Source: Ectocarpus siliculosus
Lineage: Eukaryota > Sar > Phaeophyceae > Ectocarpales > Ectocarpaceae
NCBI GenBank assembly: GCA_000310025.1
Contig: FN649739.1
Coordinates: 3,499,722-3,563,721, forward strand
Length of the DNA: 64,000 nucleotides
Direction of reading: 5' to 3'
Part shown: piece by piece, positions 28,101-43,100 of the stretch
Position numbering within the stretch: the first letter of the stretch is position 1
How the letters are laid out: every line of letters starts with the position of its first letter
The notes under the pieces: generated by a model
What the model was told of the DNA's origin: nothing
The model's input: the letters and a program-made list of their open reading frames with translations, nothing else
Databases searched by the model: none
Made by a program: the position numbers and the translations under genes

Positions 28101-31100
28101 TGAGGTTGGAGGCTAGCTCCACAGTCTCGCCGTCTGGGGACGTCAATCCAGATGCTTCCCAGGTCTTGTTCGTGTGCTTGCCTGCAATGTTGTGAGCGAA
28201 TCAAGGCATTAAGGAGCCGGTGCGGATGGAAGCGCGTGCGTTGAGGAAATCGGTTTCCTCCCACATTGACCCGCGCTACCAACCTATGATGGGGATATGA
28301 TTCAGGGATCTGCCCAACAGCCTATATGGTACATGCAAGACTGTTTTTTCTCTTCTTCAATCTGATCCCGACGGGGATGCGTCTTTCACCGATTTGTCTC
28401 CGTGCCCGCGTCACAACATGACCTCTGTGTAAAGTTTTTGATGCAAGAGTTGGGAAAACGCTTGTCGGGTTGGGGTTCATGCAGTCCTACATCTAATTTG
28501 GACTCACAAGCATGTTATTGTCTACCGCAAAAGGCGGAAAACGCCAACAAACGGATACGAGGAGGAGAAGAAAAGCGGGCCTTGCGCCGCATGCCACATC
28601 GACCCGTACGTAAATCTACCTGGAGGGATGAGGTGGATGTCCTTGATCCCCTCGAAGCACTTCTTGAGGTGCTTCTGCACGGCCTCGGGGTCCTTGGACT
28701 GGCCCAGAATCTCCAGTAGATCGTCGTCCGACACGAAGTAAAACCGCGGGAACACCATCCTAAGAACGTACGCGAACAAAGGGGCAACGAGAGGAGGAGC
28801 ATATGTTTGGCTGCAGGTAGGTCTCATGGGGGAAATGCAAACACGGGCGTCGTGTTGGGGGCATCTCGGATACGTTTTGTATCGGTTTCCATGTAGTATC
28901 CTGCGCAACCCGACTCTCTACCGTGTACGGCGGTGGCATCCATGTATTGATGTTCTAGACAAACCCTCGTACAAGATGATGTAGATTAGTAAGCATCGTT
29001 TCGTGTTTCTACGTGGAAATCCTAAGAACAATCTGTGGTCAGGATTTCTCGATCATAGCATTCGATCATAGCGTACTCACCTGGGGGATTGTTTTCTGCT
29101 TTCCTGGAGGACAATGTCAACGTTTTAGCCCAGGAATATCCCTCAACTGTACGTTCCGAAACGAAGGATGCCAATACCATCGACTTCTCTCGAAGCGTGT
29201 CCACCGAGCCCTCACCTCTTGGTTTCTAAGTACTGGTCGAGGCTCTTTTGGATAACCTCCAGGTTCGAATCCATGGCCGTGGTCTTCTCCATCATCTTGG
29301 GGTCCGAGCAGCAAGCCCGTATCGCGTTGGGGTTGTTGAAGATCTCTTCCGTGAGGCAGCTGAACTCGGCGTTCACCTGACCAAAGAGGGGCCAACGAAA
29401 GACGGACGGGGAGAACAGAGTTAGAGTTAGAAACAAGCGCGTTTCAAGGAGTGCTACTTTTCATCTCTGTGCCGCCGTTTTTGTTTTCCGGACTTGCTTG
29501 CTGTTTTACGTGCCATCAGCCAAGGAGGTGAATATCGTCTGCAGCGTCTGCGCGTGAGGCTGAATCAATCGTTTGGTTTTTGGTGCCTGATATGCACCAT
29601 TCTTCATGCCATATCGTCCCTGATCACAACGACTGTTCACAACACAGCATCAAGCCTTGCCTCCATAAATATTGCGGACTCTCTGGGCAGCTGCTTGCAG
29701 ATGTCCTCGCTGGCCATGAAAATCGACTCAAGATACATCCACTTCTTCTGCACGTTGAGGATGAGCTCCACCGTTTCTGACACGCCGTTGAGGGCCTTCT
29801 CCCACTTGTCAATCTTCTCCGAGAAGGAATTGTAGAACTTGGAGGCCTTAATGGTCGAGAGCTGAACGCTGTCCTCCTCTAGCACCTGAGAAACGTTGGT
29901 ACGTCGTTCGTTTATTGAACTATGCCCCGGTGTTCGCATCTCGTTTTGTCTCCTGCGGTCGCAGATGCTAGTACATCAAAACTGTTAAACGAACGTCGAA
30001 AATCGTTGCAGTGCATATGTAAGTGTTTATGATGGAACCCTGACGATATCCTCTTCCATTAGCACCTACAAACTGACGTGTGATACTCAGAGAGGAAAAG
30101 TGTAGCAACTGTGAGCCTGGTGTTTTCCTGCTGCCGCTGCTGCTTCAATTGAAATTGTTTGGTTTTTTTATTTTTGCTCGCCTGGAACAGGTCCTCTGTA
30201 CTCTTGATCTTGTAGTACTTGTCCTTGTACTCGCCCATGTCGATGTCCACATCTTTCCATCGATTTTCCACGTCCACCAAGCTCTTATGCCGGAGGCACG
30301 AAGAAATGATGCGGTACAGGGGAGAGTGTATCACAATAGTTCCACGGCACGTGTCACAAGTGGTGGCATTTGTCTCTACATGTAGTTGAGTACTCGCTTG
30401 TGAAAGAAATTGCACCACGGTTGGATTCTAGCGTCGAATTCCTGCACGCACGCTCGGAAAGAAATACGAACCGAAGAGCTGACAAGCTTTGAGAGTGTCC
30501 TCGCTGCTTCGAACCTCGCACAAATTTCAAAACGCAGGTCCAGAGGCGGCATTTTGATATCACCGAGCGAGGCGGTTCGTTACATTTCTTCCGCGGCACG
30601 CTGTGTACCTGCTCGATGCCCAGCTCTTTGTTGGCGTTGGTGCTAAGTTCCCCGATGAAGTCGGCGAGGTTGTGCAGACCCAGGCTGAAAACGCCTTCCA
30701 GGTTGAAGTCTGACGCCTCCGGATTGAAGTTCTTGCCGAGCTATTCCGCACGAACAAACAAAGGCCATGCGTCCGTCAGCAAGGGCTCGTGCCTTGAAGA
30801 ACCTCGAAAGTATCGATTTTCGTTTGATTTCTTGCGGTGGAGGTGTTTAGCTGACGCTACAATATCACGAATGTCATCACGCCCACTATCCTCCCCCCGC
30901 CCCCGATGTCACTTACCTCGGATCTAAGCGCGTCCCAGTGTCGTGGCCGCAAGGCCGGGTTCTTCAGATCCTGTATCAAAGGCATAGTCTGCCGGAATTG
31001 CTCGACCTTCTCCTTCATTGCCTCCCACACCTTCCACTTCTTCATGTCTCGGCCTAGCTTGCCGATCTGTGCCATTGTACCACGAACGATATTTTTTTCG

Positions 31101-34100
31101 GCGTTTCACGAGTATGTGGATCACACAAATGACAACAGTTGGAGTGCTAGGCAGTCCTTCCATGCCCAAGAGAACACTATCTCGGTGCGGTATGTACGTT
31201 GACTAGGTTAGGAACATCTCATTTCACAAACAAATACTCGATACGCCTTCAACACATCAGCCTGCTTGCGAAGGCTCTATTTTGGCGTACCGCATTTTTG
31301 AGACAGCAAGGATCCCAAAGCGCACGGTAGCACCGGTTCTGTCGGAAACGCCTTCTCTTTGCTCCTTTCTCTTTCCGAAGTTAATACTACGTTTCAAAAT
31401 TTATAGTACTGACAGCACGTGACGTACGATAAGGCATCACCTTCTTGGTAAAGGTCCCGGCTGCATTCTCCATTTCCTCAACGTCGAGATCGGTGAAAAG
31501 GCCTGTCTTCCAACCGTCCCACGCCGCTTCCCAATCTTTGGAAACAGTCCAAATCTGTGACGTTTGGCCCGCCAAACAAAGATCGTGTGCATACCACATG
31601 GCGTACGCCGCAGCAAGAAATTCAGGAGTGCTATCATTTCGGGCAGAGAAATGACTCCGAGACCTGCGAAACATGACTATTGGTTCCAAAAGTCCCCTTC
31701 CGTATTCTTCACTATTTCAGAGTTCTGTTGCAGGTGCTCCGCGTGTGCGGCGGCACCAACATCCTCTTGCTTGCAAATCTTTGTAGTGGATTCATTTTCC
31801 CGCAAACCTCAGCATGAACTAACCAATATATACCCCGAGACAGCATCTTTAGACCTTGCGATTGCTCAGCCAGATATGAGTTTTTCGAGAGTGGAGCACG
31901 GAGGGCTTGAGGGCTCGGGGATCGGCCACTGAATGACGGTGTGCCTAAGGTCGATTTCGTATTGTGTGCAGCAACGTTGGCTCTACGTCTGCTATGTGCA
32001 GGTCTGTCGGTGTTTTCACCTGCTCCATGAGGTTCAAGTCTCGCTCTACTTCCTTGAGCTCCTTGTGCTCGGGCGAGTCCATGGCGAACACGTCGAGCCC
32101 CGCTTGCATACTCGCCTGGACGGCAAACAGCGCCCGTGCAAGTTAGTGACGCAGAAAGTGCCGGCCTACTCATAAGAAACACACCGCAACCCAGGCTCCG
32201 ATGGTTGAAAAAGTATCAACATGGCATAAGAAACTGAGCTCTACCGGCACTACATGTACCTTGTTCAACTTGTGTAATGCAGCTTCTTTGGCCTCTGCTC
32301 AATGTTGAAGCGGAGTAAGGTTTCGGCCTCGTCAAGCTACAGTGTTCTTACATCTGGGCCAGCGCTTTCTGACACGTGGGAAGCCTCAGTACATGCAACC
32401 AACCATCTACTCAGACGTTCCGGTTTGATTGACCTCCTATCTTCTGTGGGTGTGGTCGGGGAGCGTTCGAGACAATTAGCGGTGCGAGTTGTTCGGTGAA
32501 CGTTGTGCTTGACACGCCCGGGCTCGGCGTGGTGGAAACTTTTTCCAGGGCGGCCACAACCAAGGAACGCGCTACGAAAGTAGGAGCGGGACGAGACCAC
32601 TTAATTACACTAATGTGAAGTTCGCATATCCTCGACTCCAACGTTCCTGTTTTCTCCGTGAGAACGGGCGAAAGCATGAAACCACGAGTACGGGTTACAT
32701 CGTGTCGTGCTGAGCCCCGCTCCCTGGGAACAATGTACCGCTTCCGGTGTCCTTCTGGGAGACCATCTCCTTGACTGTAGCCGTTGACTCCGGCCGTTGT
32801 GTAAAACAAAACGTAGAGAGAAGAGGCTCAGGAGGATGCCGGTGGATACCTGTGTGGCGCGAACAGCTTCAACCTTGACCTTGTACTCCTCGATGATCTT
32901 GAACGCTTCTTCAGGTTTTACGTCTCCGCCGTAAGGCAGGAATGTCGAGGCGTCCTGCGGGCGGTCACATTTTACGGGTACGGGCAAGGCTTGTAGTCGT
33001 TCAGAAGAAGTTTCCGTGAAACCATCATTCGAAACGAAACCTATGGACTACTACGTGTTGGGGACCAGTTCCTCTACGACCCCGACCAATGGGAAACGAA
33101 CGTTGTCATTGATTGCACGCACACACTCGTTCCGTCGTCTATCTGGTGCCTGTCGATGGTGGACTGGGTTGAGGTCGCAACAGGAGACATCGAGATTCCC
33201 TCACTTGAGTAGCCACGGGGAGAAGCTTGGCGACCTTTACCTTTCTCGATACTGAACTCTCGCCGCCACGAACAGTGATGCAAAGGCCCCTGCTCTCTCG
33301 TGTTTGCAATGCAACAGACGTTGTGCTGTACCAAGCTTTCGCTGTCACCGGAGACAAGCCGGTGTACGGAAACTCAGATGCTTGTATGGAGGAATTTGTT
33401 TACGTACAAGTAGTCAGTTTTCAATGATCGATCACCTGGTGCACCGTTAGAACGGACTCGTTGTAGTTGGTGATGCTATTCTCCAGGTCTCTCTTCATGT
33501 TGACCTTGCACTTGTTTAGCATCTGTTAAGACATCGCAGGCAAACAGGCGTTGAGATTGCAGTGGTGACAAGGTTTGGGACTACACGTGGGCACTACCAT
33601 GACATGATTGTGAACAACACCGCCACCACCAAACCACCATCACCGCAACATCAACAACGACGACGGATTCGATGACAAGATTATCTTGCCTGCTCGACTT
33701 CCTTCAGCATCTCCTTGAAATCTTCACCAGCCTGCTGGAGGTCTTGCAGCATAGTCTGCTCCTCCTCCGAAGCCGACACCTCGAACTTGGCCAGGATCGC
33801 GTATGTCTCCTCCAGAGGTCCGAACTGGTATGTCGAAAACAGACATCAAACTCATGAGGGTGAACCAAAAACAATACAAATCGCAACCAAATCATCCTCG
33901 GACAGACAGCGTACATCTCAAAAGTTCTAGCCAAGCTGTCGAAGCTCACCTTGTGAACCAATAAAACCAACACCTGCAGTAGTGACAACAGCAGTAACAA
34001 CAAAACAAATTTCTGGCCAACCCTTGTCTGAAAGGGCCTGCTTTCGCACGTGTTCCCCAAGGGACGATATCTCTAGCTTCTCTGGTAGACGGCAAATGTA

Positions 34101-37100
34101 CCTTGGCCTCGATAGTCGGGACGTCCTTCTTCATTGTCTCCAGCAGATTCCAGCTCTCGCTCAGGTGATCAAGGTTCAGAGGTGGCACCTTCAATCGAGC
34201 GGTGGAGGTCTCAAACAGCTCGTGCAGCCCACGTAGCTCGACCATGGCGTTCTGGAACAGGGCCATTGGTTAGTCGGGTGGTGATTATTGGCAGACCTGT
34301 CAATCAACTGTTGACCGGTTCTTCGAGCTGAGGTACTCTAGGTCCTTTGCATACCGTGAACAGCTTTCACGGCCGCTTACGAATTGGATTTCAAGCAGGT
34401 TTCAAACAACGAATGCCGATCACTTGAGGGTATCGTGTCTAAAAAAATGTGTTACCGTAGTCGAAGCAACCATTGACAAGGATTGATTGCGGCGGAGTTG
34501 TCGAAATACACCATGCACACTAGACACTGTAATCCCAAATCAACCGCAACCAATTTTTCTCGCGGCATGAAACTCGTTGCCTTTCGTATGTATTTCGTGC
34601 GGGATTTCAATGATTTGTTACAGGACCGACAACTCCGCTACTTCCGGCATGTATTATCCTGTCGACCTCGCGACTTTGTCATTTGTTCCATGCACTCAAC
34701 GTTTCCTCGTCACCTGGTTGAGAAGGCCAGTAAGCTTGCCCTGCCATTGCGAGCAGTGGCCAACCAGGGCAGTCTTGAGCTGAGTGCAGTCGATCTTGAT
34801 GAAGTTGATAATATGGGACGACTCCTCCTGCACGATGTCGGCCTGGAGCTCGCGGTATCTGACGTCGTGGTGCGCAGGTTTGAGAAGGGAAAAGGAAAGG
34901 CGGAGGCAATATTCAGTAGACATAGAAGTACGACGTCTCTCTAGCATGCCTACCGGGAAGAGGGTTTATTAGAGAAGGAGGCGGAGGGCGCAGGCTGGGC
35001 GTCTCTTCAACGTCATCCCGGTGCTTGCGATATCTGCCGAACTACAATTAGATAGGAGGAAGAACGAAACCCTTTCGCTCCAAGGTGTCCCTGTACATAG
35101 CAGAATAGACACAGATGTTCTCAAGATGCGTATTTGCAATAACGCACATCTCATCAAAGGGTCGTCATTGGCTGAGAGACACAGTGCTAGCTTATAAGGC
35201 CTGGATGATTGATTCTCTACCACCAATGGCAAGGTTTCGAGGGAATTTGACAACAATGCCGAAGATCTCGCCTGGCAATGTCAGCCTGGAACTGGGCCAG
35301 CCCTCTGTTGGCCTTCGCGTATCGCCGGATAAACCCATCCTTTGCGTCCAAGAAAACGAAAACGGAATGGAATGTCGAGTTTCGATAGAAAGAGGGCAGA
35401 GGGAGGCACTGCTCCCTGTGTGCAAATAAAACTTTACGTGAAATGTGCAGCGTGAAGGGTTTCGGTGCACAACACGAGCAGTGCCAACAAAGCCGTGAGG
35501 GACGGGGTACTTAATGACTGGCATCTGAGGAACTACAACACGCCCTGCGGTATGATCTTTCCCTCGACACCTTTGGAGATCCAATTCCTGCACTCAGAGT
35601 CCTTTCGAATAGAAAGCGCTCGTTCGTGGATGAAAGAAAAGAACCGTCTTCGTTGTTGATGATCGAAAGGAAGACTTTCTCAACCCTTCAAACAACCCAT
35701 GTTGACAGCCTGCAGTAAACTACCACCGACAAATTTTCCTCTGTATGATCCTAACCGTAGAATTGGCATGCCCTTTTGCTAGGTAGATTGTGCGATCGTC
35801 CCCAGTGGGCGGGAATGTTGGATATCAAGGCCAAGGGGGAACTGGACACACGTACCGAGCTTTGCTAGGTTCCTTCTCGAACACGTGAACGCCGTACACC
35901 TGACCGTGGTGTCTGACACCGATAACCTGAGCGTCGGCCGGTACGCTGGAAACCGTCATGTAGAAATGCCGCCGACAACGTTGTAAGCATACCACCAGTA
36001 CTCTTCATACCATACCTTGTCGTTCTCCCAGATGTACTTGTACTTGTCCCAGTAGGACAGGTATTTCTGAAGCTCCGCCGCGCTGGCGCTCATGCCGTTC
36101 ATGACTTGTACCACGATCTTCAGGATGTCCTCGTCGTTGCTGATGATGTTGTAGAAAGAGGGTACAACCACCTTCGCCGTGTCGCGGGTTAAGAGAGGAT
36201 CCACACATATCGATATTTAGAGTCTGACAGACTCTCGAATACCCCTCGCAGCCTCATTGATCCAGACAAGATCCTGGTGGGGCTAACATTGTTTTGTGAT
36301 ATATGTTGTAAGCTTTATTCGTCCTCAGGTACGGACTTGGCAATTCACGCGCGAGCCGACGGCAAGTAGATTCCCCTCTGCGCCTGAAATAGTTCCACCT
36401 TTTCCCGTCCTTCCCTTTTGTTTGAAGCAGGTCAAGAGAAGAGGCCTCTATTACAGCCCTGAAACCATGCCCAACAGGCACATACGTCAACCAACCAAAC
36501 TCCAGCATCTGAAATGCCCTATGAGTCGTTTACCTGAGCCACAGGCAGCATGTCCCCCCCCGCACTTGCAGCTCCTGCCGCCACAGCTGCGTCCCCTTCA
36601 CCCCCGCCCCCTTCCCCCGCCGCTTGCCCCGCGCCTGCCGGTGCATCCGCTCCCCCCTCCCCTTCCACCACAGGATGCGCTTCTTTAGCGGCATCGGCAG
36701 CGCCAGTGGCGATTGCGGCGGTAGCTGTAGCGGTGGGTTTCTTCGCGCCAGTGACACCGGTAGCGTTTGGGTTGGGATTGTCGCCCAGGGCGTCTCGAAC
36801 GCGAGAGACAGCCTTGATGGTGCCCATGAGCTCCTTCGTGACGATGTTGATGACGTGGGTCAGGTTGATCATGGTCGGCCGGTAGTCCACTTGCGCCGAC
36901 TCCAGCACAATGTTTACCTGTGCCGTTCGGTCGGGCCGAGGAGGGGGGGAGGAGGAATGGGAATCGAGGTTCAAATTTTGGGACAATAAATGCCAAATCC
37001 AGGCGTGACTCATGTCTGTGCCGGATAATCCTGTCCGGTGCGGAGCAATACCTGCGGCCCCAAGGTATGCATTTCTAGAACAAAGGTTGTCCGTCTGGTG

Positions 37101-40100
37101 CACACCTTATCTTGAAGGCGCAAGAGAAAGGTAGACTAGCCACAAGAAACAGACGCAGGCAATATTGTAGTGCGTGGCCATGTCCGTGGGAATTGAGTTG
37201 GTTGGCGTTCTGCAGCGATACGAAGGTCAGTCAACTGAGCTCGATCGGACACCGAGTTGTGTCTCGTTCGACCCCTTTATACTCAACCTGCGACTGTTCA
37301 AACCTTGACAGTGAAATAAGCTGCGTGCCTGTTCGCTTACCTTGAAGAGAGTCTGAGGTTCGGTCTTGGCGTCTCCGTTGATAGCCTTCGATAGCTGCTG
37401 CAGAGATTTCTTGACCGTGTTTCGGAGGGACAACTGAGGATCACAGACAGAACACGCAGGAAACGAGGTGGACGGACAGGCCAGACGACAAGCGGCCATG
37501 CAAACTCAGATAGAGTGATGGACACGTCGCAAGATGCCGGGAGGCTGACGCAAAACGCTGCGTCGGCAGGAACACGTTGGACGCTCTGACGGTTTCTCAT
37601 TCCAAGTGTAGGATGTTCGACCACCGCACGTGAAATGACGACCGGTAGGCTCCTGCTAGTTACACTTGTGCCATCATACTCAAGTGGCAAGGTCGTACAG
37701 GATTCGTGAAGACAACGAAAACCGTAAATTTCGTCCGATTTGAGTCTCAGCAGGGTATTTCAATAAACAGCGCGAGGGAAGACCGTGAGCAGTCAGGCAC
37801 GGATGAAGCTAGGATCATGCTTCCTGTTTGCTAAGGAAGGTGTTGAACGGAACAGGGAGGAATACCTGCCAACACCCTCTCGTCAACCCTTGAAACGTGC
37901 AATCTTGAAACCGTCTCCTTCGTCGTGCCCGTGTGTCCGAAAGCTTAGCTATGCTATAACCATACGATACACACAGCAGTAGCGATACACACAGTAGCAC
38001 AGCTTCGCTGAACGAAATCCTCACAAGAACACTCCTTGAGGCCGCCATGTTGTTTGGAAAGAGGCGTTGTTGGTTGCCACAAGAGCGAAAGGTTGGTAGA
38101 CGTAAGCCAAAAGGTGCGAAACTTTGCTTCTTAGGCACAATGAAACAACGTCAGAATGCATTCATCAAGCAACTTACTTCCGACATACCTCAATGTTGTT
38201 GTCAGTTTGGGCAATGAGCGCCCTTCGTTCCCGCTTGACCTCGCTCGAACCGCCCTCGAAGCAGGCGAAGATCTCCCGCATCGACGTTAGCACCATATCG
38301 TGTGCCCACTCCATCTGCTCGTGTGTGCACCGTGTTGAATGTGGAGGGTTCTCAGTGCAGGCGGTTTATTCACGAGAGAGCTGGTTTTCGGGCAGAGGTA
38401 GAACTATGGTGTACACACAAACTATGTGGCCGGACTCTACAAACGTTGCTACGTGTAAATGGTCTCTGATAGGCTACATGTACTGTAGTACGCGCGGCTT
38501 GTGTGCTTGTAAAGGCGCGAATGTCTTCGCTGTTTCCGGAACGAAGTATTACAAGTACCACACGTGATCCAACATTACAATACATACGTTTAAATTTGAG
38601 TTCGAAGGTTCGCAATTTTTTCCTCAAATTCTGTACACCATGGTACAAAGACTATATATCCTTACAGTCCGGTATCTGTGTTTGGTCAGCCACTACTACT
38701 ATTCGCACGTGAGTTCGGCGGTATAGATAAGACTGCCGTCCGACCAGTCACGTGCTGGTGATTTCGTAGCGCGTGGCTAAACCTACATACTGTACCACAA
38801 AACATCCACAGGTCCTATTCTATGCACGCACCTTGCGGCGCACGCCCACACAGTGATCGGCCTGCTGCTTCGCGAACTCCCTGTCGTCGTAGACGGCGTT
38901 CTTGTCTATCCTTGTCAGCTGCAGACCGGCCAGCATGCGGCACTGCCTGACGACGGCCTCCTTCTGTTTGTGGACTCCTTTAACGATCTCTCTCGTCTCG
39001 GCGGCATGGTTGCAGCAGTCGCGGACATAGAACTCCACAATGCCTATGTACACATATGTACCAGCGACAAGGGGTGGCGAGAGGAAGGTACGTGGACGCT
39101 GCTTTGAATTGGATATGTGGCCAACAACTGCTGTTGGTGTAACCGGCGGTGAAGCGGTGAACGGATCAGAGAGGGGGTACACAAGGCGAAATGCGGGGGG
39201 GGGGGGGGGGGTCCCGCGAAAGGGGTGACCGAGAGCGAGTTTCCCGAGTTCCTGGATCCTGTTCGAAATAACAGCGAACCCTTGTGCCTTGTGCAGCACG
39301 ACCGTAGTCCATCGTCAACTAGAAGGTCAAACGCTGCGGAACGGGAAGAACTTCAACCGACGCGATTCTGGCAAAGCGGTTGCCGCTCGTTATGTGGTGG
39401 CGACAAACGTAGGGAGCACCAGCGGTTGTGACGAGTTTGCATGCATTGTGCCCTCGTGTCGCGGTTTGCGGACGTGCTGCCTCTCACCTTCAAATCAGAC
39501 CTACTATTGATTCTACTCAGAGAAACATTGGCAACCACTTTGCGGATCCTCTAACGCTTCGTAAGTACATTGCAACCACAGCTACCGCAGCAACAGGAAC
39601 AGCGACGATACACGAGGCCTCACCTTTAGAACTCCAAGTAAGTTTTGTCATTCCTTGGTGTATCCGTTTGTCCAGGCGACGGATGTTGTCCGAAAATAGC
39701 TTGCGCTCAGACGGGTCTAGTTCGTTCAGAATACCTGCACAACGTCGTCGTGATCAATGATTACGGTTATCGTTCTGTGCGATCACAGAACAGGGCTAAG
39801 GAAAAGGAGGACTAAACAACAACCATGTGACTTTTCATCGTGGCATTCGAAACTAAACGTGCGTGCACGATGTAGGTAGCACTGACTCCCCCAGCGACAC
39901 TTCGCCAGTTTCGCACCAATCAGGCTTTAGATAAGCGTCAAATTTCCACCCTAGCGATAACCTTCACGGTGTGTGTAAACGCTCACTGTTGTATGCCCGA
40001 ACCACCAGCATGACGTGCTCTCGTTGCTCCCGCAGCTTCTCTCTCTGGTTGCAAATGTCGTGGGCCGCGTAGGGAACCGAGAATTCGCCCTGCAGAAGCG

Positions 40101-43100
40101 TGAAGTCAGCATCGGCAACAATCTGATGAGCATCGTACATCTGACATTGATCTGTGTGCCATACAAGCATGTGGCAACACTAATCATGCTTCAGCGCATG
40201 AAAGACGGGCACCCAGTTGAGCACGCGTGTTTCAGGGAGAAGAGAAGCTGTGGCGTATCTGCTGTGCTTGTCACGTGCGGAGGGAGTCGCGCCAATCGGT
40301 GGCACCGCATCATGCATGAGAGTTTGGAGAACCATGTTCCAGCCACGATAGAGGAAGATTGATACACCTGACATTCTTTGCAGTGCTACCATGATGAATT
40401 GTTGAGGGTTTTCCGCCACCGACGTCCACTGCAATCTGGACAACTATACCGACCGACACGTACAACAGCAACGACCAGACACGATTCGACCAGCTCACCT
40501 GGAACTTCTCCCAGTGGCTAACCTCAGAGAAGAGTGCGAGTAAGTCCAGGTCGAAATTACAGACCAAGTGCTGCAGGTTCAATGCGGAACGTGCGTGGGA
40601 CGGGGGATGGAGTCAGCTGAATCCGAATCTAGGCTACACTGGGTAACTCGCGCGACAGGGTTGCAGGGAATGAATCTTTCCGAACCCGTCGAAGTATACC
40701 AACGGATGGCTCCGGAACAACGGCAACCGTTGCTGGAAGTCTGGAAATACGACGAATAGTCCGTTCCGCTCGTTTTGGAGGCTATCCCCAGTACAAGCGA
40801 AATACCTGGTTATGGAGGTGGCCAGCCCTTCCCGTCCCTCCCCCGACTGCTGCCGTGACCGTTCCGGCACCGACTTTTCCGGCCCCCGCCGCTGCGGAGG
40901 GCTGGCCCGAGGATTGATGCCCCTTGCCAGCTGTTCACCGTTGAGTTCCATGTGCGACCGTGTGTTTGCAACTTGATTGAACGTGCACATGAACTTCGTG
41001 CAGGGCAAAGACATGTTCTGGGGGGGAAAGCTCAGAAGACGGCAACTCGATAGAAACGGCAACGCGACGAGACTGATGTGTCTATCGTGTAACGGAAGAG
41101 TAGACGTGAACGAAGAAACAACCTGTATTCGGAACAACAGTTTTCTCTCTGGGCGTACAGTTTTCTGACAGTCTCACAGTTTTCTGACAGTCTCACCTGC
41201 CGCCAGCTGTTTCTGCTGCTGCGTCTGAACCCTTGGGTCGGTGTCTGCCCTTCTCAGGAGAGGTACGTCCAACCTCACGCCAAGGGGCATGACTTCGATG
41301 ACTGAGTTCAGGTGGTCCACCCACGCCTGGTACCTGCGACACAGAATACCATCCAGAAAAGGAAGAAGGACAAAACCGGGAACAAGGTTCGAAAGTGGGT
41401 TTTACCGATCGAGATACTTGTGAGGGGTAAAGTTTCTCTCGGGCCCTTAAATTAAGGTCCTGAGGAATTTTCGTCTCTCCGTGGAAGGGATAGATGCTCT
41501 ATTGCCTCAAGGACGGATGTTCATAAAATTTAAATGAGCGCAGACAATCACCTTCAAGAGGACCCGTTTGGGGAGTTTGCTGGCAATATTGTACCCGGTA
41601 GGAGGTTTCAGGGTCACCAGTGGCGTATTGGGTGGCCGCCGACAAGGCCGTAGGTGGGAGGGTGATACAAGCTTAGGGCAGGCACCGCCCTTGGCAAAAC
41701 AGGGCACACATCACACAAACATAGGATCGTCTTGCTATGATCGTGCTCTTCAAGCAGTCAGCTCACATCACGTGGTATGGAGCCAGCTGGGTGCATTGGA
41801 AATGCCCAGCGAAAACGAAAAGCTTCATCGACGGTTTAAAACATCGGCATAAACTCTTGATTCCAATGAACAAACAAAACACTAATCTTTCTTGGGGCTG
41901 GCCTGCCTATCCCCCCTGCAACTCTCTCAGCTCTTTGTCGATCAACAGAATCAATTAATCACCTGTTGGCCTTGAAGTCGCCGATGACGGTAACGAAGAC
42001 CGTGTAGGCCGCTTGGGCCTCCTTGCAAGCCCCCAAACAAAGCGCGGCTTCGGCCTCGTCGCTCGCCATGGCCTGGGAAAGCAAAAGAATCAAAACACGT
42101 TCATGCAATCGAACGTTTTTCATCAGAATGGCTCGCCGTTGGTGACCACTCTGCAAGAATACCAATACCTTAAGCCCGTAGACTTCGCATATCAAGGGAA
42201 CTCGCGATGCAAAGAGCATCCTGCACGTACGGTACAGTGAGAGATGGGCCAGCATCAGACCGCAAAGCATGGGTAGTCAGATTTTGAAAGGCCCCAGCTA
42301 CCATAGATTCCTCTCCGAACGACAAGCATTGCGGAAAAAATGCTGAACCTTTGTATTTTGACTGCCCAAGGTTTTCCAGCAATGGACAGTCGGCCGTTTC
42401 GGTCCAATATTCGAATGTAGCTGTTGAGAGCAGCGGTGACGCAAAAATATAAACTTATGTGTACCGCAAGGTATCGCAGCCAGCAGGAATGGGAAGGAAG
42501 AGCAACAAACCTTGGCCATGTGTCTGCAGTTCTTCAGGTGGGACCACGCCTCCTCTACCCCCCGGGCCAGGGAGTGCGCCCACACCGCCGAGCCGGCAAA
42601 GGGAGGCTCGTTCGGACGTAGGGGGGGGCGCCGCCGATTCTCGTCGAACTCGTGCCGAAGGCCTTCCACATACCTTGGTCAAAGGGCGGTAGCGTCCGCA
42701 CAATAACCGAGCGAGAATCACGTAGTTGCATTGCATCATGGTTACTGAGCGGCGAAGAATCAAGGTCATGGAGCGGTGGGATCTGGAGAAGGGGGAGTAC
42801 TCAGTGTTTTGTTGGATTCATGATCGTACCGCACACAGTATACCGGTGGCGGAGGTCAACCTGAACGTCGCATCCTCGGTCAACCATTTATTAGGGAGCA
42901 AATGCTGAAATCCCAGATTCGTCATGAGCGGCAGGCTACGCCGTTACACCTCAATGATTCCACCTGTGCTTTGCCAGGCATTCCTGAGCAAACACTACGA
43001 ATCCCGCGACATGCGTGTCTCGCTACAGATCATCTGCGTTTCTCGTTCACCTGACGAAGAGCATGTAGGTGTACGCTGTCTTCTTGAGGCAAGCCTGCTT

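Noticed and set aside
32258-32337. Possible extra DNAH2 exon (reading [14 protein letters not shown])
   Set aside because: Neighbouring exons join directly in phase 0 and align with the family without it, and its only donor would break the phase.
35480-35600. Possible exon reading ELDLQRC in the 1-kb intron
   Set aside because: Its phase does not fit, and the flanking exons already cover the family segment.
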